In this document: positions 6,222-14,240 of the stretch, piece after piece
Position numbering within the stretch: the stretch's first letter is position 1
How the letters are laid out: the number at the start of each line of letters is the position of its first letter
Source of the DNA: Actinomycetes bacterium
GTDB taxonomy: Bacteria; Actinomycetota; Acidimicrobiia; Acidimicrobiales; RAAP-2
Reading direction: 5' to 3'
Length of the DNA stretch: 20,340 nt
Assembly (NCBI GenBank): GCA_021784205.1
Contig: JAJXTB010000040.1
Coordinates: 1 to 20,340, forward strand
Position numbers and translations under genes: made by a program
The notes under the pieces: model-generated
What the model was told of the DNA's origin: nothing
The model's input: the letters and a program-made list of their open reading frames with translations, nothing else
Databases searched by the model: none

Positions 6222-9200
6222 ATGGACGAGGAGTACGAGGACATCCCGAGAGACATTGATTATCTCGGGAACATCAGGCGCATCCTCCGCGACCTCAGCG
6301 GCACAGACACTCTCATCTACGAGTTGATCCAGAACGCAGACGATGCGAAAGAACCACCTCCCGGTGCGACTGTGATGAAGTTCACTGTAACAAATGAGGA
6401 ACTGGTCGTCTATAACGATGGTGTCTTTACCAGCTGCGAACAACTAACCTCGTCCACATGCAAGTGGCTTGAATTAAATCCGAATAGTCATCGATGTGAC
6501 TTCCACAGTTTCCGGACGGTAGCAAGCTGGGACAAGGGTGAGCGGCCAGGCACCACCGGAGCATTCGGCATCGGCTTCACAGCCGTGTACCAGGTGACAG
6601 ACAGACCAGAGTTCATCTCCCATGGGGAGCACTGGATAGTCGATGAAATGAGGCCGGCGCAGAGCCGAATTCAGGGAGCACGAAGGAAGCCTTCGGACCC
6701 TGGTACGACATTCAAGTTGCCGTGGGTGCTCGAGTTGTCGGAATTCCGTAAGGCGATCGAGAAGAATCCGATTACACGACACACTATCGACCGTTTCTTT
6801 CATGACTTGAAATCCACAATTCCGGATGCGATGCCATTTCTCAAAAGAATCTCTGTCATCGAAGCCGTAAGCAATTCGGAAAAGCTCAGGTTCGAGCGAA
6901 GCCGAGACATAAATGATCCACGGGTCTTAGTCGTTCGTACAGAAGAAGCACCCTCGGAGACAGACAAGGAGTGGTTGGTACTAGACGGCGACTTCAAGTT
7001 GAGGGCGGAAGAACTGCGATTGATACCCAGGAGCACTATTAAGAAGAGTCGATCAGCTGATGTGCAGATCGCCATTCCGAAGAAGGCAAGCTCGGCGGGG
7101 TTCTTCTACGCAACGTTGCCTACAAAGGAGCAAACACACCTCCCTTTGATCGTGAATGCCGAATTCTTCCCAACAAGTGATCGAAAGGGAGTCCGGTTCG
7201 ACGAATCAGAAACTGACGGAATAGAAGGCGAATGGAACCGTGCTGCAGTCCAGGCAGCCGCAAAGGTGCTCGCCGAGAACCTGGAGGAGATCGCGGACTT
7301 CATGGGCGACGCAGAGTTCGTAAGACTTCTCGTTTCGGCCGCTGACCTTAAAGGGAGGCTCGAACGGGAGCGGATCAACCCAGTCCTCGGAGCATTCTGG
7401 CCGGAGATTGCGCGCGCACTTCCCAGCGCGAATGTCGTTCCGAAGGTGGCGGGGGGACGAGCCACCGTTGAATCCGTCCGTCTCTGGGCTGACGAAACCG
7501 AGTTGGCCGCTGCCTCACTCTTGACTGATCTTGATATTCACCTCATTGATCCGAAAGTGCGAGCTGACTGGTTTCGGCTTCGTGGCGACACACCAATCCG
7601 CGTGCTCAATCTCGGGGACCTAGTACATGCCCTCCACTCGAAGGATCTGGACACACCCTGGATTCCTGAGGGGCGAGCTGACTCTCTCGCGGAGAGGTCT
7701 TCTCTCGAAGCTCTCTGGGCACTCATCGACTTCCTCTTGAAGACTCAAGGTCGATCTACTCGGGAATCTGAGGAAGAATTGAGAGGCTGCGCTGTGGTAC
7801 CAGGCGTGGACGGCGCACTGTGGCCTGTCGCGGAGTTGTACCGCACGGATCCAGGTACGCAAGCCGTGCTCACGGATCTGCGGATCCAAGTCCCGTTCCT
7901 GGACTCAGACCGGCTTGGAGCCGAGTCACAACTTGCAGCGATGGTTTCGGAAGTCACACCAGTACTCGTGCTCGACTGGGTCGAAGATGTCCTGTCATCT
8001 GCTGACGCCAACGTAGGGAGGAGCACTCGACTCGAACTCTTGAAGTGGTTCTTCGATCATGAAAGTGAACTCGACGATGCTCAGTGCGCACGGATTGCGC
8101 GCCTTTCGATCTTTCCAACTGCTTCAGGCGCGCGACCACTTGCGGAACTTGCACTCCCCGGAGACTTCAAGGACGAACTCGGACTAGCTCGACTCCTAGA
8201 CGTCGAGGGCATCGAGGAGATACGGCCGTTTCTTGACAAACTCGGCGCGCAGCGCCTCTCCTTCGCGAACTACTGCCGGGACCACGTTGCCCGAGCGGTC
8301 AAAGACGGCCAACTCGGCGACAACGAACGGCGACAGCTGTTGGAGGTTCTGGCGACCAAGTTGTCCGAGGTGAAGGGTGACGCGGAGGTACGCTCGGCCT
8401 TGCAGCACCTTGAACTGATCCCTTGCACGGACGGTAGGTGGCGATCCAGCAGTGCCGTATATCTAACCACACGCGTGTGTGCTGTCGTCGGTGACAACGT
8501 GGCTCTCGCGGCGATTCCGCCCGAGAACTACGCGGCGCACGAGGACCTGTTCCGGTGGTTGGGCGCCGCCGAAGAGCCGAGGCCAGCTGATGTGGTAGCC
8601 CGCTGCCAAGAACTTCAGCTTCGGCCAGGAACTCACGATCATCGGGAAGTTGCTGAGGCGATCCTCCAGTACGTGGGAGCGCAGTTCGACTCCCAGCCTG
8701 AGTCGGTCAAGACCCAGTACGCTCGCCTGCAGACCATTCACTGGTTGCCTGCCGTAAACGATCACCGGCGTGGGCACTTGCCGAGCGCCGTGTACACGAT
8801 GTTCCAACAGTCGCTCTTCGCGAGTCAGGCGTTATTCATCGACGTATCTGCGGGCGTGCAGCAGCGGACCGCGAGGTTCCTCAATTGGCTAGGCGTTTCT
8901 TCGAACCCGAAACCGAAGCAGGTCGTCGACCACCTTCTCTGGAGCGCCACTCGAAGCGAACCCGTGGGCGAGGAAATGTGGATCTACCTCGATCACGAGG
9001 CCAATGATCCCGCCCTTGACGCACTGCTGCACAGAGAGTGTTTGCTGCTCGCTGAAGGGAACACCTACGTCAGCCCGGACCACGTGTACTGGGGCAGGCA
9101 CCCGTTCGGTCGGTGGCGTCGCCAGTTGGGGCCGAAGTTCGCAAAGTACCAAGCACTCCTCGATCGCCTTGGCGTTGCCCAGGAACCGGTTGCGCGCGAC

Positions 9201-11219
9201 GCGATCGAAGTGCTGCTGGAAATCGCCGTGAATCATAACGGTGAGCAGGCACCGCTCCTCGAACATGACATCCAAGTGGTCCAGGCCTGCTGGGGCCTTC
9301 TGTCGACGGGCCTGCAAGAAGAGACGATCAGCAAGCGGGATCTCGAAGATCTGGCCGGGGCGGAAGTCATCCTCGATGGACGGTCGTGGCTGAGGCGTCC
9401 CGTTGATGTCTTCTTCAGAGACTCGCACAGCCTCCCGGAGCGCTTTGGCCCACAGGTCCAAGACCATCTCATCGAGATGTCTAAAGACCACTGGCAAGCC
9501 ATGGCCGCCGCAGGCGTTCGGAATCTGAGCGATGCAGCAAAACCAGTCACACTCGATTTCGAGGATGACCCCCGGAGCGGGGTGGTCACGGAGCGACTAA
9601 CGACGTATCAACCATTGCTGCTTCGTGTTCTTTCGAAAGACGACCATGACGCTGCGCAGAAGATCGAAGCCTTCTATCAGGACGTCCGACTCGTGCGGCT
9701 CAGCCATCTCCGCATCAAACAGACAATCGAGATCAACGGACGTGAGGAACCCAGCGATGCCTATCTGCGAGGAGCGCTCTTCCGTCCCGAGAACAGGCAG
9801 ATCTTGTTTGTCGAAGTAGATGACGCACAGGTTGCCTGGCCGGAAGTTGCCCGAGAAGTCACGCGTGCCTTGAACGTTGACGGCTCGCACTTTGGCGAAG
9901 TCTCCTTCGCATTGCGGGCCATTCTCGCTGCTCCTAACTTTGCCGCGGCTCTCGCCGAGATCGACGAGGACTTTCCAGCGCTTCGAAAGAGTTCCTCCGG
10001 GACAGCCGAACCGAGCAGCGTCCAGGGCTTCGGGAAGGATGGTCCGCCAGAAGGCTCTGCTGAGAACGAAGAAGTCGACGCAGAAGATGTAACAGAAGGA
10101 GATGGCCCACCCTCCGGGCCTCACGGCTTGCCACCTGGAAGGGAAGGAGAGAAGGGTCCTGCCGGACCTCAGCCGAGCCGCGCCAGTAGTGGAGAGGCCA
10201 AAGCCAAGGAGAATGAAGGAACTGTTCAACCGAAAGGTGAAAACGGAGGAGGCGAGAGCAATCCACCGTCGAGTTCTGGTGAGCACTCCAATGGTAGTGC
10301 TGGCGTCCAGATCCGCGGCCGGACCTATGCGGTGAACAAGTCACGGGGGGATTCAACCTCTGGCGCCACTGAGCGCATTGCCAAAGTGGAACGGGCGGGC
10401 GTTGAAGCAGTACTTGCTTACGAACGTGAGCATGGACGCCATCCCGAGGAGATGTCGACGAACAATCCCGGATTCGACATTCGCAGCGAGGATAACGAGG
10501 GGAGGGTCAGGATCATCGAGGTCAAGGCGACCGCTGGTGCGTGGGGAGCCTATGGAGTCGCGATCTCGAGCGCCCAGTTTACGGAGGCACAAAAGCGGGG
10601 TGGGGAGTACTGGTTGTACGTGGTCGAGCGGGCCTTGATGGATCCCAAGGTCTACGCGATCAACGATCCTGTCTCAGATATCGAACAGTACTTCTTCGAC
10701 GATGGGTGGAAGTCTGCCGCTGAGAAGGTCGGGCCGATCGAGCGTCCGATCCCCACGCTCCACCTTCCGACACTGCAGGACGGGGTAGAGGGAGCAGTGC
10801 CCTTCGATGATCGGCCGGACGGATCGAGAAGAGACCCGTCGGGTTGGGTTGCCTGCCCCGACCCTGAACGTGACGACACATGGTTCGCGGTACGGATACG
10901 GGGCGACTCGCTCGGATTGAAGTATCGCGGAGGGGTTGCATTCGTGCAACCGATCAACAGTCGTGATCCGGAGGATGACGAGTTGGTCGCGGTTCTCCTG
11001 GAGGGCCAGGTGGACCCAGACACCGGCGATGAACTGTCGATCAGGAGATGGCACCCGGAGAGAGACTCCGAAGGAATCCTGCTCGAACTTCGCCTGTTCA
11101 GCGACAGCAGCGTCGAGCCACTGACTGTTGAGCGCCGCGAGGGCCTCAAGGTCCTCGGCGCTGTCGACACCCGCTGGCTTCTACGCCAAGCCGACCTCGA
11201 AGAACTTGGATACTGCTAA
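6222..11219 (+). CDS. Giant sacsin/NO VEIN-like protein: Hsp90-type ATPase, NOV_C (DUF3883) domain and S24-like C-terminus
   Basis: This is a 1665-residue protein. The N-terminus has the GHKL/Hsp90 ATP-binding motifs in sacsin-like form: YELIQNADDA (E34, N38, D41), YNDG (64-67) and GAFGIGF (113-119). Residues about 250-1250 are a long region with no motif I can name. A low-complexity Gly/Pro/Glu/Ser linker spans about 1257-1361. NOV_C/DUF3883 follows (about 1390-1480): NPGFDI with D1419, then IIEVK with E1433 and K1435, a D-x13-ExK pattern like PD-(D/E)XK nucleases, ending YWLYVVE. The last 120 residues resemble the LexA/S24 peptidase fold: VRIRGDSL with S1563, a GGVAFVQP strand and SIRRW at 1606-1610, where LexA has its catalytic Lys (VKR) but here R1608 stands. 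Arabidopsis NO VEIN shares the first two domains. Defence-island proteins of this kind are common; the S24-like tail is unusual. Its TAA overlaps the stop of the convergent helicase. Confidence 0.85.
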   Translation: MDEEYEDIPRDIDYLGNIRRILRDLSGTDTLIYELIQNADDAKEPPPGATVMKFTVTNEELVVYNDGVFTSCEQLTSSTCKWLELNPNSHRCDFHSFRTVASWDKGERPGTTGAFGIGFTAVYQVTDRPEFISHGEHWIVDEMRPAQSRIQGARRKPSDPGTTFKLPWVLELSEFRKAIEKNPITRHTIDRFFHDLKSTIPDAMPFLKRISVIEAVSNSEKLRFERSRDINDPRVLVVRTEEAPSETDKEWLVLDGDFKLRAEELRLIPRSTIKKSRSADVQIAIPKKASSAGFFYATLPTKEQTHLPLIVNAEFFPTSDRKGVRFDESETDGIEGEWNRAAVQAAAKVLAENLEEIADFMGDAEFVRLLVSAADLKGRLERERINPVLGAFWPEIARALPSANVVPKVAGGRATVESVRLWADETELAAASLLTDLDIHLIDPKVRADWFRLRGDTPIRVLNLGDLVHALHSKDLDTPWIPEGRADSLAERSSLEALWALIDFLLKTQGRSTRESEEELRGCAVVPGVDGALWPVAELYRTDPGTQAVLTDLRIQVPFLDSDRLGAESQLAAMVSEVTPVLVLDWVEDVLSSADANVGRSTRLELLKWFFDHESELDDAQCARIARLSIFPTASGARPLAELALPGDFKDELGLARLLDVEGIEEIRPFLDKLGAQRLSFANYCRDHVARAVKDGQLGDNERRQLLEVLATKLSEVKGDAEVRSALQHLELIPCTDGRWRSSSAVYLTTRVCAVVGDNVALAAIPPENYAAHEDLFRWLGAAEEPRPADVVARCQELQLRPGTHDHREVAEAILQYVGAQFDSQPESVKTQYARLQTIHWLPAVNDHRRGHLPSAVYTMFQQSLFASQALFIDVSAGVQQRTARFLNWLGVSSNPKPKQVVDHLLWSATRSEPVGEEMWIYLDHEANDPALDALLHRECLLLAEGNTYVSPDHVYWGRHPFGRWRRQLGPKFAKYQALLDRLGVAQEPVARDAIEVLLEIAVNHNGEQAPLLEHDIQVVQACWGLLSTGLQEETISKRDLEDLAGAEVILDGRSWLRRPVDVFFRDSHSLPERFGPQVQDHLIEMSKDHWQAMAAAGVRNLSDAAKPVTLDFEDDPRSGVVTERLTTYQPLLLRVLSKDDHDAAQKIEAFYQDVRLVRLSHLRIKQTIEINGREEPSDAYLRGALFRPENRQILFVEVDDAQVAWPEVAREVTRALNVDGSHFGEVSFALRAILAAPNFAAALAEIDEDFPALRKSSSGTAEPSSVQGFGKDGPPEGSAENEEVDAEDVTEGDGPPSGPHGLPPGREGEKGPAGPQPSRASSGEAKAKENEGTVQPKGENGGGESNPPSSSGEHSNGSAGVQIRGRTYAVNKSRGDSTSGATERIAKVERAGVEAVLAYEREHGRHPEEMSTNNPGFDIRSEDNEGRVRIIEVKATAGAWGAYGVAISSAQFTEAQKRGGEYWLYVVERALMDPKVYAINDPVSDIEQYFFDDGWKSAAEKVGPIERPIPTLHLPTLQDGVEGAVPFDDRPDGSRRDPSGWVACPDPERDDTWFAVRIRGDSLGLKYRGGVAFVQPINSRDPEDDELVAVLLEGQVDPDTGDELSIRRWHPERDSEGILLELRLFSDSSVEPLTVERREGLKVLGAVDTRWLLRQADLEELGYC

Positions 11220-13849
11220 GGAGCGCCTGAGGCACAGATCGTGCGGACTTCACATCGCCGACACTGTTGCCCCGGGGTGGGTGCGTAGTCGCGGGCGCGC
11301 AGCCGTGCCGCGGCTTGCATCATGGTCGCCTCTGCCTCGCCAGTCGCTTTCGCGTCGATGTCGACTTCGGTCCGCGCACCCTTCTTCAGGTCATGGACGT
11401 ACGCGGCACGGACGTCGAGCCCCTCTCTCCGACCCGCTTCCGCATAGACGCGTAGCTGGAGGGCATGCTTGGAAGAGTCGCTCGTCGCCGTCTTGTAGTC
11501 AATGATGGCCAGTGCAGATTCGATGCCATCTTCTCGATCGAGGATCACGTCGGCCCGGCCCGCGATCGTGACACCGGCGAGATGAAGTTCGAACGGCCGC
11601 TCCGTCTCCCAGATGCGGAGGAGATCGTCGGCGTGCGAGCGGACATACTCGGCGAGGAGCCGCCGTGCGGAATCCTTCAGTTGACGGTGGGCCGGCTTGT
11701 TCGCCGTTGGCAGGAAGAAGTTCTCGTCAAGGATGTGATCGATGTCGGCTGGGCGAGGCAGGTCACCTGTCGAACGGGTGTTCTCGGCGAGAATGCGCAA
11801 GGCGTGGTGTACGGCCTTGCCATAGCCAAGCTCCGGTGCGAGGCGCGGCTGGAACCCCAGCAACGACCGGAGCCGAAAGGCCTGCGCGCAATCGAGGAAG
11901 GTCGCCATCTCGCTGTACGAGACCACGATGGGATCGTCCTCGGTAGCTCTGGCGCTTTCAACCGCCGGCAGCGAGAGGCTTGCCGGATCGATCTGGAGGT
12001 CTTGGTGCTCGAGCCAGTAGGGGCTCGGTGAGACGGCTCTCGCCACTACCCGTTGGTGCCGGGACAAGGAGACCCGGTCCCGAGCGCGAGTCAACGCCAC
12101 GTAGAAGAGTCGCCGCTCGTCTGAGTCGCTCCCCTCGTATCGCGTTGCCGAGAACAGTTCTCTTGGAACCAGCCATGGCTGACGCCGTCCGGTCCTTGTC
12201 GTGGGGAAGCGGCTGGCGGTGAGCGATGGTACAAACACGACAGGCCACTCAAGCCCCTTGGCGCGGTGGATGGTCGTGAGGTCTACGGCATCGAGTGCAA
12301 AATCGGGCTCGCCGTCGAATCCCTCGTACGCACCGTGCGCGTAGTTGATGATGTGGAGGGCGAGATTCCGGTAGTACCAGGTCCCTCTGTCCTCTCCTCC
12401 CACCTGTTCGCCGACAACGTCAAGATCCGGACGTGCCCGTCGGCGGACCGACTCATAGTCCGCCAGCAGGGCGGAGAAGCGCGCCAGAGAGCCCATTCGG
12501 TTGACCTGACGCTGGTCGGACAGGTCCCAACGGCGAACATCCAATTCGTCGAGGAGTTCATACAGTTCGCCCACTAGGTCGGCTCGGCGAGAGGTACTTG
12601 GTGTCGCCTCCTTCCACAGTTGTAGGAATCCGGACAGTCGACGTCGACCCGTCCCGTCCAGCGCAAAGACATGCTGGAACTCGTCCAAGAGCGCATCGTC
12701 CTTGACAGGCGCGCCTTGACCCGAACCACCTCGCCAGTCGGTGTCGGTGAGCCAAGCCACGGCTCGACCAAGGACTAGTGCCTCGGGTTGCTCGAAGAGC
12801 CCGGTGCGACCGCCTGGCTGCACGGGAATGTTGAATGTCGCGAGCTGGTCAACAATTCTCGGGTAGGACGCTCTCGTCCGAACGAGGACGGCGATGTCTC
12901 GGAACTGGACTCCGGCGTCGTGCAGGTCGAGAACCATACTGGCGAGCCGGCTGGCTTCGTCGAGTTCGGTATCAGACTCCCAGGCGATAACCTCCATACG
13001 GCCGGTTGAGGGGCGGTGCGGTTGCATCGTCTTGGGGATCCGTCCGGGAATCGTCGTGGCGAACTGGTTCGCACGTTCGACGATCTGCGGTCGACTCCGT
13101 CGGTTGACGGCGATCGAGAAGGTGGCGACATTCGGATAGCGGCTGCGAAAGCCAACGATATTGGCCACGTCCGAACCTCGCCACTGGTAGATCGCCTGGT
13201 CATCGTCGCCGACGACACAGAGTTCGACGTGCGGGCCAACCAGAAGTTCAATGAGGTGCTCCTGCGCTGGGTTCACGTCCTGGTACTCGTCGACGATCAG
13301 GTGCCGGAGTTCGCCGTGAACACTCGCGAGGACCTCGGGTCTCTGAAGTTCCTGCACCGCCCGGACGATTTGCTGCCCGAAGGTCATCAAGCGATATCGC
13401 TCGAGCGCTGCGAGGTAGTCGCAGAGGACCGAGCGGAACGGCTCGGGCATTTCGGACGGATCAAGTAGCTCGTTCTCCACCACGTCGACGCTCTTGAGGA
13501 AGTTCGCGATTGATGCGAAGTTGCGATCGCGGCCGGCGGGATCGAGTTGCCGGATGTTCAATCGGCTTGCCTCACGGCTAAGGAAGGCCGTGAGTTGGTT
13601 GTCGTCGAGAACGTCATATGCGCCATAGCGAGGCACGTGCTGTTGGAGTAACCGAAAGCAGTACGCATGAATCGTGCCGACGAACAGCCCGCCGAGCAGA
13701 TCGCGGGCGTTCGTTCCCAGGCGATGTTCAACCCTGCGAGTGACTCGATTCTTGAGTTCCTCGGCGGCGCGTTCCGTGAAGGTGAAAGCGACGATTCCCC
13801 GAGCCGGAACGTTGTCGGCGAGGAGTCCGGCAATTCTCTGCGAGACCAC
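11216..13849 (-). CDS. UvrD/PcrA-type helicase fused to Cas4/AddB-like Fe-S nuclease (start unresolved)
   Basis: Counting from the first usable GTG at 13849 (877 residues), SF1 motifs are FTFTERAAEEL (22-32), DEYQD (187-191), GDDDQAIYQWRGS (214-226), NRRSRP (249-254), TIHRAKGLEW (526-535) and FYVALTRARDR (582-592). The C-terminus is a RecB/AddB-family nuclease: GKAVHHAL (677-684), GRAD with D767, IDYKT with D784 and K786, and QLRVY (798-802). C654 plus C863, C866 and C872 form the 1+3 cysteine pattern that binds a 4Fe-4S cluster in AddB and Cas4. The GTG lies after the P-loop, so the true protein must start upstream: the same frame encodes HLQIIASAGSGKT at 13853-13891 and stays open to 14071 but has no ATG, GTG or TTG. 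The gene is either broken, frameshifted or started from a rare codon. It is convergent with the sacsin/NOV-like gene (4-bp overlap), so the two may act together on DNA ends. Confidence 0.85.
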   Translation of the reverse strand: MVSQRIAGLLADNVPARGIVAFTFTERAAEELKNRVTRRVEHRLGTNARDLLGGLFVGTIHAYCFRLLQQHVPRYGAYDVLDDNQLTAFLSREASRLNIRQLDPAGRDRNFASIANFLKSVDVVENELLDPSEMPEPFRSVLCDYLAALERYRLMTFGQQIVRAVQELQRPEVLASVHGELRHLIVDEYQDVNPAQEHLIELLVGPHVELCVVGDDDQAIYQWRGSDVANIVGFRSRYPNVATFSIAVNRRSRPQIVERANQFATTIPGRIPKTMQPHRPSTGRMEVIAWESDTELDEASRLASMVLDLHDAGVQFRDIAVLVRTRASYPRIVDQLATFNIPVQPGGRTGLFEQPEALVLGRAVAWLTDTDWRGGSGQGAPVKDDALLDEFQHVFALDGTGRRRLSGFLQLWKEATPSTSRRADLVGELYELLDELDVRRWDLSDQRQVNRMGSLARFSALLADYESVRRRARPDLDVVGEQVGGEDRGTWYYRNLALHIINYAHGAYEGFDGEPDFALDAVDLTTIHRAKGLEWPVVFVPSLTASRFPTTRTGRRQPWLVPRELFSATRYEGSDSDERRLFYVALTRARDRVSLSRHQRVVARAVSPSPYWLEHQDLQIDPASLSLPAVESARATEDDPIVVSYSEMATFLDCAQAFRLRSLLGFQPRLAPELGYGKAVHHALRILAENTRSTGDLPRPADIDHILDENFFLPTANKPAHRQLKDSARRLLAEYVRSHADDLLRIWETERPFELHLAGVTIAGRADVILDREDGIESALAIIDYKTATSDSSKHALQLRVYAEAGRREGLDVRAAYVHDLKKGARTEVDIDAKATGEAEATMMQAAARLRARDYAPTPGQQCRRCEVRTICASGAP

Positions 13850-14071
13850 TTCGGTCTTGCCTGATCCCGCGGACGCGATGATCTGAAGGTGACTGCCGCG
13901 GTGATTGACGGCGGCCCGTGCGTCACCTTCGAGCTCAGGGGGAGAATCCGTGGCTTCGTCCTCCTCGTGGGCCTGACAGTGGTCTTCTCGGATGAGTGGC
14001 TTTCGTGAATTCTCGCCTCTTCCACCTTGCGTGTCAATGAACGGGGTCAGAGTGATTGCCCGCGAGGCCGA
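13850..14071 (-). other. Open 5' extension of the helicase frame carrying the P-loop, without a normal start
   Basis: In frame with the helicase, this segment reads (from upstream) REDHCQAHEEDEATDSPPEL, EGDARAAVNHRGSHLQ and IIASAGSGKTE. SAGSGKT is Walker A, and the LEGDARAAV block sits where UvrD-like helicases have the Q motif, with Ala where Gln is usual. TAA at 14072-14074 closes the frame upstream. Only CTG (14048-14050) or ATT/ATC codons could initiate. A TTG at 14035-14037 and a GTG at 14023-14025 exist in a neighbouring frame, so a single-base indel between about 13930 and 14020 would restore a normal gene. Confidence 0.65.
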
Positions 14072-14154
14072 TTACGCGCAAGTCCTGGGGAAACCCAGGA
14101 ACCCCACTTCACGCTGCTTGCGTGATCGGGAACACGCCGGACTGTCAACCTCGC

Positions 14155-14169
14155 TCCGCCCGAAGGGCG
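14155..14169. other. Short G+C-rich hairpin
   Basis: CCGCCC and GGGCGG pair around GAA, directly before the larger palindrome. The stem is six pairs. It may be part of a compound recombination or regulatory site ahead of the recombinase genes. Confidence 0.3.
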
Positions 14170-14172
14170 GGC

Positions 14173-14210
14173 CGATAGGGAACGAGACGACTCGTTCTCG
14201 TTCCCTATCG
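14173..14210. repeat. Perfect 15-bp inverted repeat upstream of the tandem recombinases
   Basis: CGATAGGGAACGAGA (14173-14187) and TCTCGTTCCCTATCG (14196-14210) are exact reverse complements around an 8-base centre (CGACTCGT). The palindrome lies 31 bases before the first recombinase ATG and between divergent genes. Arms of this length with an 8-base centre resemble tyrosine-recombinase core sites (two binding arms around a short crossover region), but an operator is equally possible. No T-run follows on either strand, which argues against a terminator. Confidence 0.7.
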
Positions 14211-14226
14211 AGTGCACAGAGAGGCC

Positions 14227-14233
14227 AAGGAGG
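14227..14233 (+). promoter_or_regulatory. Ribosome binding site that fixes the first recombinase start
   Basis: AAGGAGG lies seven bases before ATG 14241. It rules out the longer frame that opens at 13992 and crosses the palindrome. Confidence 0.65.
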
Positions 14234-14240
14234 CACCAGG

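Noticed and set aside
6007..6327. 106-codon plus-strand frame entering the giant gene
   Set aside because: It overlaps the sacsin/NOV-like start, has no RBS and no family-like sequence; the giant gene has clear GHKL motifs from its own start.
8889..9497. 202-codon minus-strand frame within the giant gene
   Set aside because: It lies fully inside the long plus-strand coding frame and is its antisense shadow.
9597..10286. 229-codon minus-strand frame with hydrophobic segments
   Set aside because: It is antisense to the charged linker region of the giant gene; apparent membrane-like residues arise from complementing Glu/Lys codons.
14173..14210. Palindrome as a rho-independent terminator for the helicase or recombinase genes
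   Set aside because: No T-tract on either side, and the adjoining genes diverge from here, so neither needs a terminator at this place.
13992..14240. Longer N-terminus for the first recombinase
   Set aside because: It would translate through the palindrome, and AAGGAGG before ATG 14241 supports the shorter start.
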